From Palaemon carinicauda (Eukaryota; Arthropoda; Malacostraca; Decapoda; Palaemonidae): DNA of 64,000 nt. The position numbers and the translations under genes are program-made. Shown here piece by piece: positions 45,901 to 55,151 of this stretch. The notes under the pieces are model-generated. The model saw only the letters and a list, made by a program, of their open reading frames with translations. It searched no databases and was not told the DNA's origin. How positions within the stretch are numbered: the first letter of the stretch is position 1; each line of letters starts with the position of its first letter. The stretch lies in contig NC_090751.1 of assembly GCF_036898095.1 (NCBI RefSeq), positions 86,327,654 through 86,391,653 on the forward strand. Direction: 5' to 3'.

Positions 45901-46280
45901 GGATGGATGGAGTGAAGGAAGCTCTGGGTGATAGGAGGATAGATGTGAGCGAGGCAAGAGAGCGTTCTAGAAATAGGAATGAATGGCGAGCGGTTGTGAC
46001 GCAATTCCGGTAGGCCCTGCTGCTGCCTCCGATGCCTTAGATGACCGCGGAGGTAGCAGCAGTAGGGGATTCAGCATTATGAAGCTTCATCTGTGGTGGA
46101 TAATGTGGGAGGGTGGGCTGTGACACCCTAGCAGTACCAGCTGAACTCGGTTGAGTCCCTTGTTAGGCTGGGAGGAACGTAGAGAGTAGAGGTCCCCTTT
46201 TTGTTTTTGTTTCTTTGTTGATGTCAGCTACCCCCCAAAATTGGGGGAAGTGCCATGGTATATGTATGTATGTATGTATA
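42951..46280 (+). mobile_element. RTE-like LINE, copy 2
   Basis: Nearly identical to copy 1 along its whole length, from ATAAAAAC/AGAATAGTGCC to the ACCCCCCAAAATTGGGGGAA end, and terminates in a longer (TATG)n tail at 46259-46280. The same strand as copy 1, 12.7 kb away. The break points differ between the copies, so they decayed independently after insertion. Confidence 0.87.
43162..46013 (+). pseudogene. Endonuclease and reverse transcriptase of RTE-like LINE copy 2, many small indels
   Basis: The endonuclease is split at about 43580 (extra bases in GGCGTACTGTACC) and at 43621 (a lost GT). 13 nt are lost at about 44116. The RT is then open for 391 codons (44148-45323) with SGMDGVRAEML, FMDLEKAYDRVD (intact motif A, where copy 1 has its 4-nt deletion), LRQGCLMSPWLFNLY and FADD at about 45250. 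Short indels at about 45316, 45470, 45504 and 45650 break the C-terminal part, which ends with GRPRFGWMDGVKEAL and TAG at 46013. Most indels fall in di- or trinucleotide repeats. Confidence 0.85.
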
Positions 46281-46639
46281 AATGTAATGTACATACAGTA
46301 TATGTTATGTATCAAATACTGCATTTATATTACAGTAATTATACAGTGCAGTACTTTATTTTATGTACAGTATATAATTTATATTATCAATATTTATTTA
46401 CATGATTCTTTAATGTTCTAATGATAACATATGCATTTATAGGGTTAATATACACTTATTGTTATTATATATACTGTACATGTACACAAAAAAATTTACA
46501 TATTCCAGAAATAGGGAGGGAACAAAAAAAAATTACATATTCCAGAAATAGGAAGGGAACCTACTTTGCAGTTTTTCACCTATCGTGGTCGGTTCTGGTC
46601 CCCAATAACTGCGATATGTGAGGGATTACTGTAGTTTCA
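46281..46639. repeat. AT-rich intergenic sequence with a 36-bp tandem duplication
   Basis: 46488-46523 and 46524-46560 are near-identical copies of an A-run plus TTACATATTCCAGAAATAGG unit. The following CACCTATCGTGGTCGGTTCTG to GAGGGATTACTGTA stretch (46577-46633) resembles a dispersed non-coding repeat I cannot name. Confidence 0.5.
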
Positions 46640-48701
46640 ATCTCCATTGCATGAGCCTTGGGTGACAGGGATGGGCCCTGTACCTCTGCAAGGCTTATAT
46701 AAGGGCACCAAGAAGACCAACGATTGCTCAAGTCCTTAATCTGTTTGTGCTTCACAGAAGCAGTTCCTCAAAAAGGTCTTCTGAATCCCTTGATGTGGAT
46801 TCTTTACTTTTCTCAGTGCCGAGGGACACCTCCCTGCTGGAACCTCATGTAATTTCTTCCATTCTTGCAGTCAAAGCTGAAGGGGAGAAGGGTGAGGCTC
46901 TTTGAAACCCTAAGCCTCTTGATCTGTCAAGGAATCAATTGACAAATGGCTACATGGAGTTCTATTTAAAGAACGATCTGATGTGGATTGATCTTGTGAA
47001 TTTGTGACCCACGAATGATGCGAGTATGACGTACGCTCTACTGCTGCATCAGTGAACTATGATCTCAGGGATTGGGATCATCTGTTCTAGAACACAAAGT
47101 TGGTGGAAAACCAACACATTCAGACGTAGCGCGTGGAGAATTAGAGCGTAATAATGTAGCGTATGGGGATCCTGGACGTGGTGATGTGGTGCATAAACCT
47201 TTAATGTGAAGTTCTAAAGCATGGGGAACTATCTTTGGGAGAACTGGCACGTGAGTCTTATGTGTTCTGGTACAATGCAGGTGAAGCCTTTACGCAAGGA
47301 GAATCCAACCAATGGTTCTCTTTAAAAAAACTGATCATGGTCATCACTTGCCCGTGAAGATCCGGCATGTGGGAATACATTGCATGATTTCCAAGAGCAC
47401 ACAGATAAACCCTTCCAATGCAGCAATCATGAACATAATGGAGACAGTGTGAGTGTGGCCAATCATGTACAGTATGCATGGGAAATTGCGTGTGTGTAGG
47501 AGATCAAGTGCGTGTGCGTAGAACTAACTTGTCTGATTCTAAAGCATGAAGACAATTCTGTCTATGACGAGCTCTGAACTCGGGATGATACACGTGAAAA
47601 TGACCATACGTGTGAAGAGTTGACTGGTGAAGAATAAGCTTGAGGATGATCTCATGCACTAATATACGAATGGGCACTTGGTGCACATGAAGATGAATGT
47701 GAAGTCAGCTATGATCATGCACTTGGGGATGACTCAGGTGATGAAGGTCTCACATGACGATCATCTCTAAAGGTAGATTCTTCTTCCTCTATGCTTAGAT
47801 CTGGGAGGGTCCCTCCCCAAAGTAAGTGAAGCCTTAAAGCTTTCTGAAGGATGGCTGTTGTCAACACCAGGAGGTTCCTCAACTCTTTTAAAGCTTATGA
47901 GAAGAAGGATTGAAGGGGGAGTGAAAAGATTTAGGCCACTTGCTCTTCTTTATCTTCAGAGGACGTGAGGGCTCTACAGCAGAGAATGAGGATGAAGGCG
48001 CAGGACTGGGAGGAGGAGGTCTCTTCCCTCTCGTTAGTGAAATTATCACTGTCCAAGGCGACTCTCTGGAAAACGAGGAATGAACATCAATCGATACTTC
48101 CTTGGGCTACGAAAGGGTGACAGCCTTGACATCAAGGGCTCTTTCTGCAGGGAAGGCATCTGTAGCAGGCTTCAGCTCTTTAAAGGAAGCTAAAGCTTGA
48201 AGGAGCTTCTCTGCTGAAGGAATATCTTTGATACCATTGAAGGCCATAAGGTGTGCAGGGCCTAGTCCCTACAGGAATCATCATCAGCATTAACCATGTC
48301 AGGATCAATACAAGAGGAAGGGTGGGGGCTTTCACCTCTGATAGGGGAAAGGTATGAAGTCTGGCTCTCCCGAAAGGCAGACACCTTCTTTCTTCTGTCT
48401 TTACCCCGCAGGGGATACAGAAAAGATGCAGAAGTCAAGCACTGGAGGGCATAAAATAAGAGCCCCAGGATTTTTTCTGCTTAGGGGGACACCCCTCAGA
48501 CAAAGAATCCTTCTTGGACTTCTTCCTCCTCCTGCTGTACTCCAGCAATTGCCAAGGAGGCCAGACTCATCACTCATCATTGAGAGATGACTGCAAAATC
48601 ATGACCCATGCAAAAAGGCATAGATAATGAGTGTCAATTTCCTGCAGGAACATAAACCTGCTTTCATATCAATCACACACACTAACAATAAAAGAAAAAA
48701 A
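46640..48701 (-). pseudogene. DIRS gag relic I
   Basis: No long frame, but the minus-strand reading near 48500-48650 shows a degraded match to the gag Cys/His cluster (a FLQEIDTHYLCLF-like piece where F has FMSAVETDPHSLCPQC, then a WSTAGGGRSPRR-like piece near 48520). The GCGTGG/ATGTAGCG-rich section around 47120-47250 is similar in style to the low-complexity gag stretch of E and F. No terminal repeats found; the right side is cut by DIRS C at 48702. Confidence 0.4.
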
Positions 48702-48899
48702 AATGTTATTTTCATTAGTAAAATAAATTTTTGAATATACTTACCCGATGATCATATAGCTGTCAGCTCTGCTGCCCGACAGAAAAACCTACGGGCGGAA
48801 TACGCCAGCGATCGCTATACAGGTGGGGGTGTACATCAACAGCGCCATCTGTCGAGTAGGTACTCAAGTACTCTATGTCAACACAGAACCAATTTTCTC
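48702..48899. repeat. Left inverted terminal repeat of DIRS C
   Basis: The outer tip 48702-48738 (AATGTTATTTTCATTAG, then TTTGAATAT) is unique to the left. 48739-48899 is the exact reverse complement of 55152-55312 by eye. Confidence 0.93.
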
Positions 48900-48949
48900 C
48901 TCGGTCCACTGGGTCTCTATTGGGGAGGAAGGGTGGGTCCTTTAATTTA

Positions 48950-49038
48950 TGATCATCGGGTAAGTATATTCAAAAATTTATTTTACTAATGAAAATAACA
49001 TTTTTCAATATTAAACTTACCCGATGATCATATAGCTG
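48950..49038. repeat. Internal complementary region of DIRS C
   Basis: GATCATCGGGTAAGTATATT to GAAAATAACATT is the reverse complement of the left tip plus repeat edge. TTTTCAATATTAAACTTACC to TATAGCTG is the reverse complement of the right tip plus repeat edge. The two meet at an A/T-rich core, the predicted circle junction. Confidence 0.93.
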
Positions 49039-49443
49039 ATTCACACCCAGGGGGGTGGGTAGAGACCAGCATATATGTTAACATTAAGAGCTAAGTATTC
49101 CGTATTTCATTTTAGCAGTTATTCAAAATAACAAACATAAAATTAATAAATACCTGGTAAGGAAGTCGACTTGAACAATTACTCTGCCTTTTTAAGTACG
49201 TCTTCCTTACTGAGCCTCGCGATCCTCACAGGATGCTGAGCGACTCCTAGGAGCTGAAGTATGAAGGGCTGCAACCCATACTAAAGGACCTCATCACAAC
49301 CTCTAATCTAGGCGCTTCTCAAGAAAGAATTTGACCACCCGCCAAATCAACCAGGATGCGAAAGGCTTCTTAGCCTTCCGGACAACCCCAAAAAAACAAC
49401 AATAAAAAGCATTTCAAGAGAAAGATTAAAGAAGGTTATGGGA
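49039..49443. other. 3' untranslated region of DIRS C
   Basis: About 400 bp between the recombinase stop and the internal complementary region; no ORF or motif seen. Confidence 0.6.
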
Positions 49444-52080
49444 TTATGGGAATGTAGTGGCTGAGCCCTCACCCACTACTGCACTCGCTGCTACGAATGG
49501 TCCCAGGGTGTAGCAGTTCTCGTAAAGAGACTGGACATCTTTAAGGTAAAATGATGCGAACACTGACTTGCTTCTCCAATAGGTTGCATCCATTACACTC
49601 TGCAGAGATCTGTTTTGTTTGAAGGCCACCGAAGTTGCGACAGCTCTAACTTCATGTGTCCTTACCTTCAGCAAAGCATGGTCCTCCTCATTCAGATGGG
49701 AATGAGCTTCTCGAATTAAAAGTCTGATATAATAAGAAACTGCATTCTTCGACATTGGTAAAGAAGGTTTCTTAATGGCGCACCATAAAGCTTCTGATTG
49801 TCCACGTAATGGCTTAGTCCGTTTCAAATAGTACTTAAGAGCTCTTACCGGGCATAGTACTCTTTCTTGTTCATTTCCAACCAAATTAGCAAGGCTTGGA
49901 ATATCGAACGATTTGGGCCAAGGACGAGAAGGAAGTTCGTTTTTGGCTAAAAAACCAAGCTGTAAGGAACATGTAGCCGTTTCAGATGTAAATCCAATGA
50001 TCCTGCTGAAGGCGTGTATCTCACTGACTCTTTTAGCTGTTGCTAAGCAGACGAGGAAAAGAGTTTTCAAAGTGAGATCTTTAAAAGAGGCTGATTGAAG
50101 TGGCTTGAACCTTGCTGACATAAGGAATCTTAGTACCACGTCTAAGTTCCAACCTGGTGTGGCCAACCGACGCTCCTTCGAGGTCTCAAAAGACTTAAGG
50201 AGGTCCTGTAGATCTTTGTTGTTGGAAAGATCTAAGCCTCTATGACGGAAGACTGCTGCCAACATGCTTCTGTAACCTTTGATCGTGGGAGCTGAAAGGG
50301 ATCTTTCCTTCCTTAGGTATAAAAGGAAGTCAGCTATCTGAGTTACAGAGGATACTGATTTGGACTTGCACCAACTTCGGAAGACTTCCCACTTCGACTG
50401 GTAGACTTTGAGAGTGGATGTCCTCCTAGCTCTAGCAATCGCTCTGGCTGCCTCCTTCGAAAAGCCTCTAGCTCTAGAGAGTCTTTCGATAGTCTGAAGG
50501 CAGTCAGACGAAGAGCGTGGAGGCTTGGGTGTACCTCCTTTACATGCGGCTGACGCAGAAGGTCCACTCTTAGAGGAAGTGTTCTGGGAACGTCTACTAG
50601 CCATTGCAGTACCTCGGTGAACCATTCTCGCGCGGGCCAGAGGGGAGCAACCAACGTCAACCTTGTCCCTTCGTGAGAGGCGAACTTCTGCAGTACTCTG
50701 TTGACAATCTTGAACGGGGGGAACGCATACAGGTCTAGATGGGACCAATCCAGAAGAAAGGCATCTATGTGAACTGCTGCTGGGTCCGGAATCGGTGAAC
50801 AATAATTTGGGAGCCTCTTGGTCATCGAGGTTGCGAACAGATCTATGGTGGGTTGGCCCCACAATGCCCATAGTTTGTTGCATACATTCTTGTGAAGGGT
50901 CCACTCTGTTGGGATGATTTGACCCTTCCGGCTGAGGCGGTCTGCCATGACATTCATGTCGCCTTGAATGAACCTCGTTACTAGGGATATGTTTCGATCT
51001 TTTGACCAGGTGAGGAGGTCCCTTGCGATCTCGTACAACTTCATCGAATGAGTCCCTCCTTGCTTGGAGATGTACGCCAGGGCTGTGGTGTTGTCGGAGT
51101 TCACCTCCACCACCTTGCCTAGAAGGAGGGACTTGAAGCTTCTCAAGGCCAGATGAACTGCCAGTAGCTCCTTGCAGTTGATGTGTAACTCGCTTTGAAC
51201 CGCATTCCACGTGCCCGAGCATTCCCGACCGTCCAACGTCGCACCCCAGCCCGTGTCCGATGCGTCCGAGAAGAGAAGGTGGTCGGGGGTCTGAACAGCC
51301 AGTGGCAGACCCTCCCTGAGGAGAATGTTGTTCTTCCACCAAGTCAGTGACGACTTCATCTTCTCGGAAATAGGAACCGAGACCGCTTCTAGCGTCTTGT
51401 CCTTTCTCCAGTGAGCAGTTAAGTGAAATTGAAGGGGGCGAAGGTGGAGTCTCCCTAACGTGATGAACTGGTCCAGTGATGAAAGCGTCCCTATCAGACT
51501 CACCCACTGTCTGACTGAACATCGGTCCTTCTTCAGCATGGACTGGATGCATTCTTGGGCTTGACTGATTCTGGGGGCCGACGGAAAAGCCCGAAAAGCT
51601 TGACTCTGAATCTCCATTCCTAGGTATACTATAGTTTGGGATGGGACGAGTTGGGACTTTTCTATATTGACCAGGAGACCCAATTCCTTGGTCAGATCTA
51701 GAGTCCACTGTAGATTCTCCAGACAGCGACGACTTGACGCAGCTCTTAAAAGCCAGTCGTCCAAATAGAGGGAGGCTCTGATGTTTGCTAAATGCAGGAA
51801 TTTGGCAATATTCCTCATCAGTTTGGTAAAAACTAGAGGTGCCGTGCTTAGGCCAAAGCACAGGGCTTGGAACTCGTATACAACCTTCCCGAAAACTAAC
51901 CTTAGAAAAGGTTGGGAATCTGGGTGGATGGGGACGTGAAAGTAAGCGTCCTTTAGGTCTAACGAGACCATCCAGTCTTCCTTCCTGACCGATGCTAGAA
52001 CCGACTTTGTCGTCTCCATGGTGAACGTCTGCTTTGTGACAAAGACATTCAGAGAACTGACGTCTAGCACCGGTCTCCAC
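49444..52080 (-). CDS. Tyrosine recombinase of DIRS C in a long open frame overlapping RT
   Basis: Integrates the circular DNA copy. In the 878-codon frame the recognisable enzyme occupies residues about 525-878 (50508-49444): an N-terminal helical domain (LQTIERLSRARGFSKEAA, VYQSKWEVFRSWC, FLLYLRKERS) and a catalytic domain with Arg at about 684 (ATAKRVSEIHAF), His 809 and Arg 812 (RTHEVRAVAT) and Tyr 845 (FASFYLKDV). This R-H-R-Y set is complete. Residues 1-500 are read from the opposite phase of the RT gene and match no domain I know. An internal start, frameshift or splice could instead deliver the enzyme; the true start is unresolved. Confidence 0.85.
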   Translation of the reverse strand: METGARRQFSECLCHKADVHHGDDKVGSSIGQEGRLDGLVRPKGRLLSRPHPPRFPTFSKVSFREGCIRVPSPVLWPKHGTSSFYQTDEEYCQIPAFSKHQSLPLFGRLAFKSCVKSSLSGESTVDSRSDQGIGSPGQYRKVPTRPIPNYSIPRNGDSESSFSGFSVGPQNQSSPRMHPVHAEEGPMFSQTVGESDRDAFITGPVHHVRETPPSPPSISLNCSLEKGQDARSGLGSYFREDEVVTDLVEEQHSPQGGSATGCSDPRPPSLLGRIGHGLGCDVGRSGMLGHVECGSKRVTHQLQGATGSSSGLEKLQVPPSRQGGGGELRQHHSPGVHLQARRDSFDEVVRDRKGPPHLVKRSKHIPSNEVHSRRHECHGRPPQPEGSNHPNRVDPSQECMQQTMGIVGPTHHRSVRNLDDQEAPKLLFTDSGPSSSSHRCLSSGLVPSRPVCVPPVQDCQQSTAEVRLSRRDKVDVGCSPLARARMVHRGTAMASRRSQNTSSKSGPSASAACKGGTPKPPRSSSDCLQTIERLSRARGFSKEAARAIARARRTSTLKVYQSKWEVFRSWCKSKSVSSVTQIADFLLYLRKERSLSAPTIKGYRSMLAAVFRHRGLDLSNNKDLQDLLKSFETSKERRLATPGWNLDVVLRFLMSARFKPLQSASFKDLTLKTLFLVCLATAKRVSEIHAFSRIIGFTSETATCSLQLGFLAKNELPSRPWPKSFDIPSLANLVGNEQERVLCPVRALKYYLKRTKPLRGQSEALWCAIKKPSLPMSKNAVSYYIRLLIREAHSHLNEEDHALLKVRTHEVRAVATSVAFKQNRSLQSVMDATYWRSKSVFASFYLKDVQSLYENCYTLGPFVAASAVVGEGSATTFP

Positions 52081-52481
52081 CCTCCTGTCTTCTTCGGCAC
52101 TAAGAAGAGGCGGTTGTAGAAGCCCGGGGATTGATGGTCCCGGACTATGACTACCGCTCCCTTTTGTAGTAAGAGAGACACCTCTTGCTGTAAAGCTAGC
52201 CTCTTGTCCTCCTCTCTGTACCTGGGAGAGAGGTTGATGGGAGTCGTTGCTAGAGGGGGCTTGCGAAAGAATGGAATCTTGTACCCCTCCCTGAGTAACT
52301 TCACAGACTGTACATCTGCGCCCCTGTTCTCCCAGGCCTGCCAGTAGTTCTTGAGCCTGGCTCCCACTGCTGTCTGAAGAAGGTGGCAGTCAGACTCTGC
52401 CTCTAGAGGACTTGGAACCCTTCTTCTTGCTCCCACGTTGACTTCCGGCACGAGCACCTCCTCTGCTGGAGGCTCTGCCAC
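50343..52481 (-). CDS. RT, RNase H and methyltransferase-like polyprotein of DIRS C, apparently intact
   Basis: 712 codons. The RT spans residues about 115-300: TGGWRPVLDVSSL, motif A Asp175 in SLDLKDAYFHVP, FGLSTAPLVFTKL and YLDD at 239-242. RNase H spans about 400-515 with Asp406 (FSDAS), Glu438 (CKELLAVH), Asp463 (NSDNTTALAYI) and Asp514 (VMADRLSRKG), all four carboxylates present. The DIRS methyltransferase-like segment follows at 545-640 (IDLFAT, DLYAFPPF, LVAPLWPAREWF). It overlaps the gag end by 92 nt and the recombinase domain by about 165 nt, both in other frames. No stop or frameshift inside. Confidence 0.92.
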   Translation of the reverse strand: MAEPPAEEVLVPEVNVGARRRVPSPLEAESDCHLLQTAVGARLKNYWQAWENRGADVQSVKLLREGYKIPFFRKPPLATTPINLSPRYREEDKRLALQQEVSLLLQKGAVVIVRDHQSPGFYNRLFLVPKKTGGWRPVLDVSSLNVFVTKQTFTMETTKSVLASVRKEDWMVSLDLKDAYFHVPIHPDSQPFLRLVFGKVVYEFQALCFGLSTAPLVFTKLMRNIAKFLHLANIRASLYLDDWLLRAASSRRCLENLQWTLDLTKELGLLVNIEKSQLVPSQTIVYLGMEIQSQAFRAFPSAPRISQAQECIQSMLKKDRCSVRQWVSLIGTLSSLDQFITLGRLHLRPLQFHLTAHWRKDKTLEAVSVPISEKMKSSLTWWKNNILLREGLPLAVQTPDHLLFSDASDTGWGATLDGRECSGTWNAVQSELHINCKELLAVHLALRSFKSLLLGKVVEVNSDNTTALAYISKQGGTHSMKLYEIARDLLTWSKDRNISLVTRFIQGDMNVMADRLSRKGQIIPTEWTLHKNVCNKLWALWGQPTIDLFATSMTKRLPNYCSPIPDPAAVHIDAFLLDWSHLDLYAFPPFKIVNRVLQKFASHEGTRLTLVAPLWPAREWFTEVLQWLVDVPRTLPLRVDLLRQPHVKEVHPSLHALRLTAFRLSKDSLELEAFRRRQPERLLELGGHPLSKSTSRSGKSSEVGASPNQYPL

Positions 52482-54918
52482 GAAAGGGCGGAATGAACCT
52501 TGACGCTGGAGTGTCCATCCTGGGTCTAGGTACGGAGGGCAAAGGGGTGACTTTGCGTGCGGATGACGCCACCAGGTTATGGGTGTCTTTCTGGATCAAG
52601 GAGGCAGCAATCTCCTTGATCAACTCTTCAGGGAAGAGACACTTCGAGAGTGGAGCAAACATAAGCTCCGACTTTTGACATGGGGTGACTCCAGCTGACA
52701 AGAAGGAGCAAAGGTGATCTCGCTTCTTGAGGACCCCAGACACGAAAGAAGCCGCAAGCTCACTAGAACCATCCCGAATGGCTTTGTCCATGCAGGACAT
52801 GATAAGCATGGAAGTTTCCTTATCAGAAGTGGAGGTCTTCCTGCTCAACGCTCCCAAACACCAGTCCAAGAAGTTAAAGACTTCGAATGCGCGGAAAACT
52901 CCCTTCATAAGATGGTCCATATCCGAAGGAGTCCAGCAAATCTTGGAGCGTCTCATAGCCAGCCTGCGGGGAGAGTCTACCAGACTTGAAAAGTCGCCCT
53001 GGGCAGAGGCAGGAACTCCCAAGCCGAGAACTTCTCCCGTGGCATACCAGACGCTAGATCTGGAAGCAAGCTTGACCGGGGGAAACATGAAGGATGTCTT
53101 CCCAAGTTGCTTCTTGGACTGCAACCACTCTCCCAGTACCCTTAAAGCTCTCTTGGACGAGCGAGCGAGTACGAGCTTCGTAAAGGCAGGAGCTGCTGAC
53201 TGCATGCCTAAAGCGAACTCAGAGGGAGGCGAGCGTGGTGCTGCAGACACAAACTGATCCGGATATAAATCCTTAAACAGCGCAAGCACTTTCCTAAAGT
53301 CTAAGGAGGGAGGCGTGGTCTTGGGTTCTTCGATGTCCGAGTGTTGGTCGTCAAGATGTGCAGCTTCGTCATCATCAGAGATACCATCGTCTGAATGTTG
53401 AGGAGGAAGAGGCAACGGAGTGGGCTGGACGGCTGAGTCCGGCAGCACGAGTGCATGCGTGGCTGCACTGGACCCAACATCATGCCACTGTTGGTCAGTC
53501 TGAGAACTGGCAACAACCAAAGCTGAGTAGGTGCGCAAAGCGTCTACTCCCAACTGTGGAAGGATAGCGGAGACCACCGTGGGTTGCAGAGGCTGACGCA
53601 CCGCGACAAAACACGGCAGCCTAACTCCACCCTCCTGTTGTTGTGGTAGCTCACGCACGGCAACGGAGGGTTCCGTGCGTCCGTGAACGTCAGCATGCGT
53701 CTGGCAGGGTCGACTGCGCATGGGTGGAGGAGCTCTCACAGCCGGAGTGTGGGAGCAGGCAGCCTCAGCGTCTGCTGGGCGCACAACCGTGGCAGGTTGT
53801 AGGCTAACAGGAGCAGCGTCAACCTTCTCCGCAGCCGGAGTGTGGGAGCAGGCAGCCTCAGCGTCTGCTGGGCGCACAACCGTGGCAGGTTGTAGGCTAA
53901 CGGGTGCAGCGTCAACCTTCTCCGCACGAAACTCCTGCATAACCGCAGCTAACTGAGTCTGCATAGACTGCAGTAAAGACCACTTAGGGTCTACAAAAGC
54001 GGCAACAGACGGAGTTACTGTCCGTTGTGACTGAGGGTCTAAAACAGCGGGTGCGGCAACAGACGGAGTTACTGCCTGTTGCGGTACCACTTTGCCTCTC
54101 TTAGGAGGTGTGCAGTCGTCGGATGACTGCAGCGAGTCCGAACTGACCCAGTGGCTACACCTGGGCCGTTGGACTAGCTCGGAAGGGACCTTACGTTTAA
54201 GAGGCCGTGAGACCTTGGTCCATCGTTTCTGTCGAGAAACCTCTTCCGCAGACGAGGAATGAATGGGCTCACTCGTCTTCTTGTGGGTGGGACGATCTAG
54301 GTAAGATACGTCCAAAACCACGGAGGGTACGTCTGTACGCTGATTAAAGCCTGTCGAACCCTTTGGTCGTACGACATTGCTTCTCCCCAGGGCTTGGGAG
54401 CTTGCAAGAGGTCCCGGACTGGGAGGACGACAGGCACAAACAGACGCACCCTCATGCGTAACACTGACACTTTTCACTGCACTGACACTCACTTCACTTC
54501 CCACTGCACTTTTACCTTTCAACTCTCTGACGTCAGCCATGAGTTGATTGCGGTCATTCGCCAATGACTCGACTCTCTCACCTAGAGCCTGAATGGCACG
54601 CATCATATCTGCCATTGAAGGTTGACGAGAGCTAGCAGGGGGGTCGGGTGCAACCACTACAGGGGAAGGAATAGGTTGATGGGCATGGGGAGAGGAAAAA
54701 TCAATTGAGCGAGACGAACTCCTCCTGATCCTATCCTTCTCTAGCCTACGTGCATATTTCAGGAATTCTTGAAACCCGAATTCCGAAAGCCCAGCGCATT
54801 CCTCACATCGATCTTCCAATTGACAGGCTTTACCCCTACAATTGGAACAAACGGTGTACGGATCGATAGAGGCCTTCGGAAGGCGCCTTGAACAGTCCCT
54901 AGCGCTACATTCCTGTAC
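52390..54918 (-). CDS. Gag-like protein of DIRS C, with a start-region frameshift
   Basis: Continuous frame of about 840 codons from 54918 to 52390. The N-terminal Cys cluster (QECSARDC, YTVCSNCRG, DRCEECAGL) corresponds to the zinc finger of A, B and F. A coiled segment follows (about 54560-54620), then a long disordered part with a perfect 34-residue-scale tandem duplication (53730-53930), and a helical C-terminal domain (DWCLGALSRKTS, LAASFVSGVLKKRDHL) ending in an Arg/Ser/Gly tail. There is no in-frame ATG before the zinc finger. The nearest ATG (54944, MSDPSQ) is in another frame, one base off at a C4 run (plus-strand G4, 54921-54924). Confidence 0.78.
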   Translation of the reverse strand, partial: VQECSARDCSRRLPKASIDPYTVCSNCRGKACQLEDRCEECAGLSEFGFQEFLKYARRLEKDRIRRSSSRSIDFSSPHAHQPIPSPVVVAPDPPASSRQPSMADMMRAIQALGERVESLANDRNQLMADVRELKGKSAVGSEVSVSAVKSVSVTHEGASVCACRPPSPGPLASSQALGRSNVVRPKGSTGFNQRTDVPSVVLDVSYLDRPTHKKTSEPIHSSSAEEVSRQKRWTKVSRPLKRKVPSELVQRPRCSHWVSSDSLQSSDDCTPPKRGKVVPQQAVTPSVAAPAVLDPQSQRTVTPSVAAFVDPKWSLLQSMQTQLAAVMQEFRAEKVDAAPVSLQPATVVRPADAEAACSHTPAAEKVDAAPVSLQPATVVRPADAEAACSHTPAVRAPPPMRSRPCQTHADVHGRTEPSVAVRELPQQQEGGVRLPCFVAVRQPLQPTVVSAILPQLGVDALRTYSALVVASSQTDQQWHDVGSSAATHALVLPDSAVQPTPLPLPPQHSDDGISDDDEAAHLDDQHSDIEEPKTTPPSLDFRKVLALFKDLYPDQFVSAAPRSPPSEFALGMQSAAPAFTKLVLARSSKRALRVLGEWLQSKKQLGKTSFMFPPVKLASRSSVWYATGEVLGLGVPASAQGDFSSLVDSPRRLAMRRSKICWTPSDMDHLMKGVFRAFEVFNFLDWCLGALSRKTSTSDKETSMLIMSCMDKAIRDGSSELAASFVSGVLKKRDHLCSFLSAGVTPCQKSELMFAPLSKCLFPEELIKEIAASLIQKDTHNLVASSARKVTPLPSVPRPRMDTPASRFIPPFRGRASSRGGARAGSQRGSKKKGSKSSRGRV
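53733..53932. repeat. Tandem duplication of about 100 bp in DIRS C gag
   Basis: The AGCCGGAGTGTGGGAGCAGG unit to GCGTCAACCTTCTCCGCA occurs twice (about 53739-53832 and 53835-53928) with one or two differences (AACAGGAGCAGCG against AACGGGTGCAGCG). The period is a multiple of three (96 nt) and repeats the encoded peptide (AEKVDAAPVSLQPATVVRP). Confidence 0.9.
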
Positions 54919-55151
54919 TTGGGGACTTGAGAAGGGTCAGACATCTTGAATTAGTCAAAGGGGGGAATTCAAAATCTATCCAAGTCGTCAACAAATAATC
55001 CAAAATCCAAAAAAAGAATGCAAGGAAGTATTGAAGATAACTTCTGCACAGCGATAGCTAATAACCAGAAATGAATACTTCACCAAATAACGTGAAAATC
55101 AATCCAGAAAACAAGAGCGTATTCAGTAGGTCTTGCCGGTGACACGACAGA

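Noticed and set aside
46640..48700. Considered as host gene sequence because of moderate GC and short open frames
   Set aside because: No splice-consistent homology; degraded matches to DIRS gag explain the composition better.
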